In this document: positions 27,620 through 35,421 of the stretch, in pieces
Numbering within the stretch: the stretch's first letter is position 1
Layout of the letters: each line of letters starts with the position of its first letter
NCBI RefSeq assembly: GCF_037963835.1
Contig: NZ_CP150145.1
Coordinates: 4,650,001 to 4,714,000, forward strand
Reading direction: 5' to 3'
Source of the DNA: Paenibacillus sp. FSL H8-0332
GTDB lineage: Bacteria > Bacillota > Bacilli > Paenibacillales > Paenibacillaceae
DNA length: 64,000 bases
The notes under the pieces: model-generated
What the model saw: only the letters and a program-made list of their open reading frames with translations
Told to the model about the DNA's origin: nothing
Database searches by the model: none
Program-made: the position numbers and the translations under genes

Positions 27620-29929
27620 TTAGGCCCGCAGCCGCAGCTGCGTCCCCGGAGGACACAGCTCAGCTTCGCCGCCGAATCCGGCGAACGTGACAGCCTCGCT
27701 GTTGCCTTCCGCAGCCGTGACGGTAATCTCTTCCCGGCTGATCCGCAGCCGGAAGCTGCCGCCGCGCAGCACAACCGGCAGCTCTACTGACTCCCATGCC
27801 TGCGGCAGCGACGGATTCAGTATGGCGCTCTCGCCGTCATACTGTAATCCCGCAAAGCCAAGAACCACAGCCATCCATGCGCCTCCATTCGCAGCCGGAT
27901 GGGTACCGCCAATATACAGGTCACCGACGTATTGCTTCGACTCGCCGGTAAGATCGACCGTGGCCGTGCGCATGAAATAGGGATATCCCCAGTCCGGCAA
28001 GCCGATATCCGCAGCGACCAGGGCGTAGATGCACGCGCTTAGGCTTGAGCCATGCTCCGTGCGCGGCTCATAGAATTCCCAGTTGACCCGTTTCACGTCC
28101 TTGCTGAATTGTCCCTTGAACAGATACAGCATCAGCACCACATCCGCCTGCTTGAGGATTCTTGTTGTGGTAGCCAGCCCGTTGCCTCCGCCGAAGTACT
28201 CATTCGGGTGAATGACCCGTGCCTTCAACTCAGCCAGAGACACATCCTCCAGTTGCAGATAACGGCCGAATTGTTCAATCACCAGCGTATTCGGGTCGGG
28301 CTGCGGAACATAGAGCTGTGCCAGCATATCTGTGAATTCATCCAGGAACGGCCCGTCCGTATAAGATTCAGCAAGACCGTTATACATGGCCGGATATTTG
28401 TCCTGCAACCGCTCTGCTGTCTGCAAGGCAATCTTCAGTGTCTCCTGAACCATGGCACTCGTAAACGCATTATTATTCACCCGCTCATGGTATTCATCCG
28501 GTCCGGTAACATCCAGCAGCTCATACCGCTGCTTCACGGGATTATAATAAGCATAGGAATAGAAGAAACGCGCACATTCCCAGATCACCTCTGCCCCGCC
28601 GTCCGCCAGGATGCTGTCATCTCCAGTGAAGGTCACGTATTGCCAGAGTCCATGCACAACATCTGCACTGATATGAATCTGTTTATCGCGGAAATAGGTC
28701 CGCATCGGCCGTCCTGTAAATACATCGTTCACGTTGAACAGGGTGCAGGCATCGTCCCCGGAGTCCTGGCTCTCCCATGCGTAGAAGGCGCCTAAATATC
28801 CGTATTCCTCCGCCTTCCGCCGCGCACCATCCAGCGTGTGGATGCGATACATCATCAGATTGCGGGCAATCTCAGGATCACTGTGCAGGAAAAAGGGCAG
28901 CATGAACATCTCCGTATCCCAGAATACGGCCCCCTTATAGACCTGCCCGGACAAGCCGCGTGCCGGAATCGAGACCTTCTCCGACAGCGTAGGTGCAATG
29001 ATCAGCAGCTGATACATACTGAACCGCAGAGCGAACTGCGCCTCATCATCGCCTTCAATGACACAATCGCTTCGTGACCACCGCTCCGCCCACTTACGCC
29101 GGTGAGCCTCCAGCAGTCCGCCATATCCTGTAGCGGCGGCCTCCTGGACAGTCTGCACCGCCCGCTCATCAGGCCCGTCTTCCTCAGGATCGCCTTCGCC
29201 ATCCAGACCGGTGAACACGGCTGCATATTTGCACCATGTATAAGTCTCACCTGCCTTGGCTTCTATAGAAATATGGCGCAGTGCGGTTCCTCCATCCAGC
29301 TCGATAACAGCGTCAACCCGCTTCGCCTGTTCAGCCGTACCGAACGCTATAAGCTCAGCCACCGCCACCTGCTGCCCCAGCTCCCCGGTAACTGCTGTTG
29401 ACAGCAGCACCCCGCCGGCAGAGCTGCTCTGTTGTTCGGACAGATGGGGGCCGTTAATATCCCATATCGCGCCATCGATTCCCGTCATTATCCCGATCCG
29501 GCAATCGACGGTGCAGTGAAGGGTCCATCTGGCTGCCAGCAAGTGGAGCTGATTCATACTAACGAACCGCTCTGCGGTCAGGGTCACCCTTCCGCCTCCC
29601 CGGATATCAAACATCGTCTCCCGCCGGTGGATAGCCGAGCGGAGATCCAGACTCTGTGTATGCTCCAGCGGTTCTGTCTCCAGCACGCTGAGTTTTATGC
29701 CGTCACAGATGATTACCGTATACAGTCCATTCGGGGCGTTCACCGGCTCGCGCCACTTATCACCCGACCTGTCATATACCCCGGCCAATGTAACCGCCGC
29801 AAGCTGGTCCTTGCCGTACTCCTCCAGCACTCCCCGATAGCCCATGTATCCGTTGCCGATCATATATTTGTTGCCATTCGTCGTCATTCTGCCAGCGTCG
29901 AACCCGCACTCGCTTACCTTCCAGTCCAT
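27620..29929 (-). CDS. GH65 disaccharide phosphorylase (canonical acid motif)
   Basis: Inverting phosphorylase of 769 residues that splits an alpha-glucosidic disaccharide with phosphate to beta-glucose 1-phosphate. The central catalytic (alpha/alpha)6 domain contains GQVYKGAVFWDTEMFMLPF and the acid motif TGPDEYHERVNNNAFTS with Glu479. The C-terminal beta-sandwich is also present (FRLRISREEITVTA). The motif matches maltose/trehalose/kojibiose-type GH65 enzymes; which linkage it cuts is not readable here. Its ATG overlaps the stop of the upstream GH65 gene (TAATG), so translation is coupled. There is no signal peptide. Confidence 0.9.
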   Translation of the reverse strand: MDWKVSECGFDAGRMTTNGNKYMIGNGYMGYRGVLEEYGKDQLAAVTLAGVYDRSGDKWREPVNAPNGLYTVIICDGIKLSVLETEPLEHTQSLDLRSAIHRRETMFDIRGGGRVTLTAERFVSMNQLHLLAARWTLHCTVDCRIGIMTGIDGAIWDINGPHLSEQQSSSAGGVLLSTAVTGELGQQVAVAELIAFGTAEQAKRVDAVIELDGGTALRHISIEAKAGETYTWCKYAAVFTGLDGEGDPEEDGPDERAVQTVQEAAATGYGGLLEAHRRKWAERWSRSDCVIEGDDEAQFALRFSMYQLLIIAPTLSEKVSIPARGLSGQVYKGAVFWDTEMFMLPFFLHSDPEIARNLMMYRIHTLDGARRKAEEYGYLGAFYAWESQDSGDDACTLFNVNDVFTGRPMRTYFRDKQIHISADVVHGLWQYVTFTGDDSILADGGAEVIWECARFFYSYAYYNPVKQRYELLDVTGPDEYHERVNNNAFTSAMVQETLKIALQTAERLQDKYPAMYNGLAESYTDGPFLDEFTDMLAQLYVPQPDPNTLVIEQFGRYLQLEDVSLAELKARVIHPNEYFGGGNGLATTTRILKQADVVLMLYLFKGQFSKDVKRVNWEFYEPRTEHGSSLSACIYALVAADIGLPDWGYPYFMRTATVDLTGESKQYVGDLYIGGTHPAANGGAWMAVVLGFAGLQYDGESAILNPSLPQAWESVELPVVLRGGSFRLRISREEITVTAAEGNSEAVTFAGFGGEAELCPPGTQLRLRA

Positions 29930-32232
29930 TACGCCAGCATCCCTTCAGCCAGCGGAAGCTCTATACCTGCTTCATCTACGTTCACTCGCTGATCATAGAT
30001 CAGCACCTCCACGCTTCCGCCATTGACTGCTCTGAAGCAGACCGACTCTGCATTTACCGTAATGCCCAGCAATACGCCCCTGCACATCACATGGAAGCTG
30101 TAGGCGGTCCACTGCTTCGGCAGCACCGGCCGGAAGGATAGACAATCTCCATCCGAGCGCATCCCGCCGAAGCCGTAGACGATGTTCATCCACGCTGCGG
30201 CGATCGATGTGGTGTGAAGCCCTTCTCTTGTATTCCGGTTATAGTTGTCCAGATCCAGACGCGTGGCGAACTCGAAGAACCGGTATGCTTCCTCCGGCTT
30301 GCCGAGTTCACTGGCCAGAATCGAGTGAATGGACGGCGAGAGCGAGGATTCATGAATACATCTCGGTTCATAATATTCATAATTCGCCAGCTTGGCCTCG
30401 CGGGAGAATTGCCCGTTATACAAGAACAGGAACATCAGCACATCCGGCTGCTTGATCATATCGTAACGGTACAGACGGTCATAAGACCAGTTGGCATAGA
30501 GCGGGAACTCGGACACCGGAATCGAATGAATATCCAGATGCGGCATGTCGAAGAATCCGTCATGCTCCTCGTAGATGCCGCTACCGGGATCGAACGGGAT
30601 TTTCATATGGGTACGCTTGTGGTCCCAGTCGGCCAATTCCTCCTCGCGGAGCGCAGTAGCCGCTATAACCGCCGCATACTCCTCCGGCGCTTCCGCCTTC
30701 ATTAGGGCTACCGTTTCGAACGTGTATTCGAATAACTTCTGAGCCATCAGATTAATGTAACAGTTATTGTTGACCATTAGCTGGAATTCATCAGGTCCCA
30801 TAACACCGAAATACCCGTATTCCCCGCTGCGCTGCCCCCATTGACCACGGGATGCATAGAAACGGCTGATCTGAATCAGCATCTCGGCCCCTTTACTGTA
30901 GAGGAATTCCCTGTCGCCTGTATTATTCACATAATGCCAGATTCCATAGGAGACGGCCGTCCCGACATGAAGCTGCAGGTTGGAGTGCTGCCACAGGTCA
31001 CAACTCTCTGTCCCGTCAATCGTAGCAATCGGATAGAACGCGCCCGCGCAATCCACATCCTTCCCGCGCTGGAGCGCCTGAGGCAGCGTCTTGTAGCGGA
31101 ATTCCAGCAGACTGCGGGCCGCCTTAGGGTTATTGAACAGATAGAACGGCAGACAGTAGGACTCAGTATCCCAGAAGGCAAGCCCCCGGTAAGCTTCGCC
31201 GGTTAACCCTTTGGCACCGATGTTGTACCCGGGATGGTCCCCGTGATAAGTCTGATACAACTGGAAAATACAAAAACGGATGCCCTGCTGATTCTCCGGG
31301 TCGCCCTCAATCCGGATATCGCTGGTTGCCCAGATGCCGCTCCAGTAGGCGGCCTGGTCAGCAAGCACCTCTTCCTCCTCCAGCCGGTCAGCCGCTGCTG
31401 CCAGCTCCATGCCTTTTGTCCAGAGACGGTCTGCTGCTCGTGAAGCATCACTGTCCGTCACATTGACCACCAGCTTCGTGAAGGAAGCTGGCTCCCCTTC
31501 AGCCAGCATAAGGGAGAATTGCCGCCCGATATACCGGTCATCTTCCACAAGCTCCGTATGCAGCGCCTGCGAAGACTTCAGGACGAAGCCCGAGAACAGC
31601 TGATTCCCGGTTGTCAGTGTACTAGCCATAATGGCAGTCACCGCACCCTCCTCCCCGCTGCGCTGCTCCTTCCACATGCTCTGGCCGTGTTCCTCATGAA
31701 CCATGCCGAAGTCAAGGCCAGTACAAATATCCACCTTACCCGTGAAATTAAGCGCGGTGAAGCTAATCTCCTGCATCCCCAGATGAGACGTCGTCATACT
31801 TACCAGCCGCGTGAAGCGGAGCTTCAGCTTTTTCCCGTCCGCCAGCAGCCAGATGAACTCCCGTGTATAGGTTCCCGTCCGGAAATCCAGTCTGCGGGAA
31901 TACTTCTCAATGCGGGAATGAGCCAGATCCAGCGGTTCACCATCCACCGAAATCCGGGTATGCAGCCAGTCTACCGCATTCACCATATACCGCAGCGACC
32001 GGATAATACCCTTATAGTGGTTGCCGACCTCCATTTGCTCATTCAGTCCATTGAAATAGCTGCCCGGCAATGAATCGCCGCTGTAGCCCTCGTCCGCATA
32101 CCCCCGTACCCCCATATACTCATTACCCAGTGAAAAAATCGATTCTGAAGTCCGGTTTCGCTCCAGATCGAAGCCCTCCTCAATAATTGCCCATGGATCG
32201 ACCTTCAGATATGGATCTGCTACTTTTGCCAT
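29929..32232 (-). CDS. GH65 glycoside phosphorylase with a variant acid motif
   Basis: Member of 767 residues of the GH65 family and first gene of the operon. The domain order matches its neighbour: N-terminal beta domain (SLGNEYMGVRGYADEGYSGD), catalytic domain (GEAYRGLAFWDTESYCLPF) and C-terminal sheet. The acid loop reads MGPDEFQLMVNNNCYIN with Glu482, where the usual His after PDEY is replaced by Gln (PDEFQ). This suggests a different acceptor or linkage from the partner enzyme. GAAGGAGAG lies upstream of the ATG. No transporter gene lies in the operon. Confidence 0.87.
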   Translation of the reverse strand: MAKVADPYLKVDPWAIIEEGFDLERNRTSESIFSLGNEYMGVRGYADEGYSGDSLPGSYFNGLNEQMEVGNHYKGIIRSLRYMVNAVDWLHTRISVDGEPLDLAHSRIEKYSRRLDFRTGTYTREFIWLLADGKKLKLRFTRLVSMTTSHLGMQEISFTALNFTGKVDICTGLDFGMVHEEHGQSMWKEQRSGEEGAVTAIMASTLTTGNQLFSGFVLKSSQALHTELVEDDRYIGRQFSLMLAEGEPASFTKLVVNVTDSDASRAADRLWTKGMELAAAADRLEEEEVLADQAAYWSGIWATSDIRIEGDPENQQGIRFCIFQLYQTYHGDHPGYNIGAKGLTGEAYRGLAFWDTESYCLPFYLFNNPKAARSLLEFRYKTLPQALQRGKDVDCAGAFYPIATIDGTESCDLWQHSNLQLHVGTAVSYGIWHYVNNTGDREFLYSKGAEMLIQISRFYASRGQWGQRSGEYGYFGVMGPDEFQLMVNNNCYINLMAQKLFEYTFETVALMKAEAPEEYAAVIAATALREEELADWDHKRTHMKIPFDPGSGIYEEHDGFFDMPHLDIHSIPVSEFPLYANWSYDRLYRYDMIKQPDVLMFLFLYNGQFSREAKLANYEYYEPRCIHESSLSPSIHSILASELGKPEEAYRFFEFATRLDLDNYNRNTREGLHTTSIAAAWMNIVYGFGGMRSDGDCLSFRPVLPKQWTAYSFHVMCRGVLLGITVNAESVCFRAVNGGSVEVLIYDQRVNVDEAGIELPLAEGMLA

Positions 32233-32515
32233 GTTGGAACTCTCCTTCGCTAAGAGAATACTCGGTCTGTTCCGCCGCCCTATACGGAGGTTCGGACGCT
32301 CAGTTTCAGAGTATCTCTAAGCTCCTTCTGGACCAAGGTCTGTGCGTAAGAGAGTTATGTGTATTTTTACGGAATGCGGAAATGTGTGACCAACGCAAAA
32401 AAGCCGCTTGCTCCCAGGATCTATCCGGATTAGGAGACAGCTGCTATAATATTCTGTAGTGCAGGGCAAATGAACCCGTTCTGGTCCAAAAAAACATCAA
32501 CTCTCACACAAATGA

Positions 32516-32596
32516 AGTGAAAATTATCACAATGTTAAAAATTCGACACTTTTACGGGAAAATATTTACCCATAAAGAGGAATTTCAAGGTATAAT
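32516..32596 (+). promoter_or_regulatory. fnr upstream region with an Fnr-type palindrome
   Basis: AGTGAAAATTATCACA (32516-32531) matches TGTGA-N6-TCACA except at the first base. A -10 hexamer TATAAT lies at 32591-32596 with only a weak -35, so the palindrome centre would be near -80 rather than -41.5. The interval 32233-32635 between the divergent GH65 and fnr genes also contains a TATAAT at 32445-32450; nothing else is recognised there. Confidence 0.5.
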
Positions 32597-32635
32597 TAAT
32601 TTAAAATTTACTGAAAAACTGAGGGAATAAAGGGG

Positions 32636-33364
32636 ATGTCGATTATGATAAAGGAACATTATAATGTTATCGAAGCCCGCGGCAATACAAACTGTTTCTC
32701 CGAACAGAACTTTAACCGGCTTTTGGTCACAATGAAGGAACGCATGGTCCCAGAGGGTTCTCACCTGTTTTGGGAAGGCGACTTTTCGGATAAATTGTTT
32801 TATATCAAACGTGGACGAGTGAAATTAACCAAATCAACAGACGAAGGCAAAGAACTGATTCTGTATATGTATCAGGCAGGTGACATGGTAGGCCAGGCAG
32901 ACCCGTTCTTCAGCACGAAGCATAGCTTCACCGCCGAAGTTATTGAGGAAAGTGAAGTTGGCGTTATCGAGCAGAAGGATCTTGAGATTCTGATCTGCCA
33001 GCACTGCGACTTCGCTATCGACTTCATGAAATGGATGGGCATTCATCACCGTCTCACACAGACGAAATTCCGCGATCTGATGATGTACGGCAAACCGGGT
33101 GCACTCTGCTCCACACTGATCCGTCTGGGGAATACGTATGGCGAGAAGACTGGCGACAGCATTCTCATCAACAAAAAAATCACCCATACCGATCTCTCCA
33201 ACATGATCGGCGCTACTCGTGAGAGCGTCAACCGCATGCTGAGTGATTTGCGTAAAAAAGACGCGGTAGAGTATGAGAATGGCATGATTGTCATCAAGAA
33301 TCTGACGATGCTTCAGGAAATCTGCCACTGCGAATTATGTCCCAATGAAATTTGCCGAATTTAA
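32636..33364 (+). CDS. fnr: Anaerobic regulator Fnr (Bacillus type, C-terminal Fe-S cluster)
   Basis: Crp/Fnr-family transcription factor of 242 residues. The cyclic-nucleotide-binding fold spans about 25-145 (GSHLFWEGDFSDKLFYIKRG). The helix-turn-helix is at about 185-215 (THTDLSNMIGATRESVNRML), with recognition residues E-S-R suited to TGTGA half-sites. The C-terminal CHCELCPNEICRI has Cys232, Cys235 and Cys240 with the 2-4 spacing of B. subtilis Fnr (227/230/235), so a [4Fe-4S] oxygen sensor is expected. An alternative start at 32645 has AAAGGGG at better spacing. Likely targets in this window are nirB, pflB and adhE. Confidence 0.93.
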   Translation: MSIMIKEHYNVIEARGNTNCFSEQNFNRLLVTMKERMVPEGSHLFWEGDFSDKLFYIKRGRVKLTKSTDEGKELILYMYQAGDMVGQADPFFSTKHSFTAEVIEESEVGVIEQKDLEILICQHCDFAIDFMKWMGIHHRLTQTKFRDLMMYGKPGALCSTLIRLGNTYGEKTGDSILINKKITHTDLSNMIGATRESVNRMLSDLRKKDAVEYENGMIVIKNLTMLQEICHCELCPNEICRI

Positions 33365-33443
33365 ATTTAATTTCCTATCAATAATACCCTCTATTCACCT
33401 CATTGAAACATATCTGACCCCATAAATTTAATAGAGTGGTCGA

Positions 33444-33469
33444 AGGCGCCCTGTCCGGCGTCTTTTTTT
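33444..33469 (+). terminator. Terminator of fnr
   Basis: AGGCGCC, loop CTGTCC, GGCGTCT, then TTTTTTT. It is about 80 bases after the fnr stop; the gap is AT-rich with nothing else recognised. Confidence 0.85.
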
Positions 33470-33486
33470 CTGACTACTCCCCTTCA

Positions 33487-34107
33487 TTAATAAGCTATAC
33501 CCACACGAGCTCTTATGAAATCGCTAGCTTCAATTTGACTATAGGTTAATTCCGCTGTATCCGCTACAGATATTTCAGTACCGCCTTCGGGCAGAATATC
33601 TTGTCTCACACGATAAATTCCCAAGCGTTCTCCGTCTCGCAAAGCGGTTGGGCACACAATGGTCCATTTCAGCGTCGATCGCTCCAGCAAGCGATAGGCT
33701 TGTTCATGTTCCTCTGCGGCACGGGTGGACCTGCGTTTAGATTCGCTGGATTGATAACGCAGGAGTTCAGGCGAAATCTCACTTTGGAGAACACCCGCAG
33801 TTCCTACGGTTATAATGCGCTCTATCCCCTCCCCATACATGGCTTCGATGATAAAAGGCATACTGTCTGAAAGCGTGGTTGTCCCGTCAGTGTTCAATGC
33901 ACTAATAACTACATCATTTCCCTGCACTGCCCGGGCGACATCATCTTGATTAAGAACGTTACCTTCGATAATCGTCAGGTTGGCATGGAGAGGATGAACC
34001 TTCTCCGGTGTGCGGACCAGCACTGTCACATGATGTCCATCTTGAAGAGCATGGGTAACAATGTGGCTCCCCACCCGGCCGGTAGCACCAAGAATCAATA
34101 TATTCAT
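33487..34107 (-). CDS. Atypical SDR / NAD(P)-binding protein (NmrA-like)
   Basis: Rossmann-fold protein of 206 residues. The dinucleotide-binding motif is ILGATGRVGSHI at residues 4-15. The length and a segment beginning ISALNT resemble biliverdin-reductase-B-like or NmrA-like proteins, often NAD(P)H-dependent reductases or redox sensors. The usual YxxxK catalytic motif is not evident. AGGAGG lies about 10 bases before the ATG. It is separated from nirC by a terminator, so it is not part of the nitrite operon. Substrate unknown. Confidence 0.8.
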   Translation of the reverse strand: MNILILGATGRVGSHIVTHALQDGHHVTVLVRTPEKVHPLHANLTIIEGNVLNQDDVARAVQGNDVVISALNTDGTTTLSDSMPFIIEAMYGEGIERIITVGTAGVLQSEISPELLRYQSSESKRRSTRAAEEHEQAYRLLERSTLKWTIVCPTALRDGERLGIYRVRQDILPEGGTEISVADTAELTYSQIEASDFIRARVGIAY

Positions 34108-34161
34108 ATGAAAATAACCTCCTGGTAAGAATTATCCCTATTATAGCAGGGATAGAGCGAC

Positions 34162-34199
34162 AAAAAAGCCCCGCAGCCATGTAGCAGCTGCGGGACTTT
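34162..34199 (-). terminator. Terminator of the nirBDC operon
   Basis: Minus strand GTCCCGCAGCTGC pairs with GCTGCGGGGC over a short loop and is followed by TTTTTT. It lies just after the nirC stop. Confidence 0.9.
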
Positions 34200-34210
34200 A
34201 TACGGAGAAG

Positions 34211-35029
34211 TTAGCTTGCTTTCTTAGTCTGAGGGGTAGCAGATACGTTACGCGGAGTTCGCACAGGTGAGATTAGCCAGTAGGCCATGCCGACGAATAC
34301 ACCGCCGCCGATGATATTGCCTAGCGTAACAGGAATCATGTTGTGGAACCAGCCGGCGATGCTTACAGTCTCTGGATGATTCGGCAGCAGCACAGCTACA
34401 CTGAGGAGTGTCATGTTCGCTACACTGTGTTCATAGCCGCTCGCGATGAAGGCGAACAGACACCACCAGATCAGCACCAGCTTCGCCGCTTCACTCTTGG
34501 CGCGGGAGGACATCCAGAGCGCCAGGCAGACCAGCCAGTTACAGAGAATGCCGCGGAAGAACAGCTCCGAGAACGGCAGGCTCATCTTCTTGGCTGCTGC
34601 CGCGAAGATCAGATGCTCGGCAGGCGCTGCCTTGAAGAGACCCGATCCCTGAATCAGCAGGGCAAGAACTACTGCACCGGCTACATTGCCGAGGAATACC
34701 AGGACCCAGTTCTTCACGGTGTCCCAGACCGTAGTTCTCCCGGCAAGCGTGCTTACCGTGAAGAACATATTATTTCCCGTGAACAGCTCTGAACCTGCGA
34801 ATACAACCAGGGTCAGGGCAATCCCGAAGGATGCGCCCATAATCAGCGGCTGGAACGGTGACTTGATCGCGGCCAGCGGCGCCCCCAGCGAGAAGATCAG
34901 AATAATACCAATACCTACATAAGCTCCTGCCAGGAGTGCCGCCAAGAAATACTTGGGCAGGCTCTCATTCATCTTGTCGCGTTTGCCTACGGCTGTCTCA
35001 ACGATATTCTCTACGCTCTGCGTAAACAT
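34211..35029 (-). CDS. nirC: Formate/nitrite channel, probably nitrite transporter NirC
   Basis: FNT-family membrane channel of 272 residues with six hydrophobic helices. Family signatures include AALLAGAYVGIGIILIFSLG, FAGSELFTGNNMFF, GNVAGAVVL and GYEHSVANM. The start ATG follows AGGTG. The gene lies 24 bases after nirD and ends at the operon terminator, so nitrite uptake or export is the likely role. FocA-type formate transport cannot be excluded because pyruvate formate-lyase is encoded in the same window. Confidence 0.9.
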   Translation of the reverse strand: MFTQSVENIVETAVGKRDKMNESLPKYFLAALLAGAYVGIGIILIFSLGAPLAAIKSPFQPLIMGASFGIALTLVVFAGSELFTGNNMFFTVSTLAGRTTVWDTVKNWVLVFLGNVAGAVVLALLIQGSGLFKAAPAEHLIFAAAAKKMSLPFSELFFRGILCNWLVCLALWMSSRAKSEAAKLVLIWWCLFAFIASGYEHSVANMTLLSVAVLLPNHPETVSIAGWFHNMIPVTLGNIIGGGVFVGMAYWLISPVRTPRNVSATPQTKKAS

Positions 35030-35053
35030 ATCAGCACCTGCTCTTCTTTAAAT

Positions 35054-35395
35054 TTATAGCCTTGCTACTGCCGCAGGCAAAGTGACCTTGACGACTCCGC
35101 CATCCACGGCTGCCGGATAGACTTCGGCCTGGCCCTGGTCCGGAGCCTGAACCTCTCCGGTGCGCAGATCGATTTTCCAGTCATGCAGCGGATCGTACAA
35201 ATAATAGCCTGATACTATCCCCTCAGCGAGCGGACCGCCCTTTGGGTGGGGACTATGGTTCTTAATGGCATAGAAGGCGCCAGCCGATGTGCGAAATATG
35301 GCTAATTCTACCTCTCCTGCGTTCACTACCCGGCCAATCTGGGGCATGAAATCTTCAACAGCTCCTACTGTATACTCCCGGTTACTCCGTTCCAT
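35054..35395 (-). CDS. nirD: Nitrite reductase [NAD(P)H] small subunit
   Basis: Rieske-fold small subunit of 113 residues of assimilatory/detoxifying nitrite reductase. The family frame HPKGGPLAEGIVSGYYLY-DPLHDWKIDL is present. The cysteines that hold a Rieske [2Fe-2S] cluster are absent (NHSPH and YDPLH replace CxH and CxxH). NirD proteins lacking these ligands are known, so the subunit is likely structural. It lies 26 bases after nirB and 24 before nirC in one operon. Confidence 0.93.
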   Translation of the reverse strand: MERSNREYTVGAVEDFMPQIGRVVNAGEVELAIFRTSAGAFYAIKNHSPHPKGGPLAEGIVSGYYLYDPLHDWKIDLRTGEVQAPDQGQAEVYPAAVDGGVVKVTLPAAVARL

Positions 35396-35421
35396 TATGC
35401 TCTCTCCCTCTCCCCTTAAGA

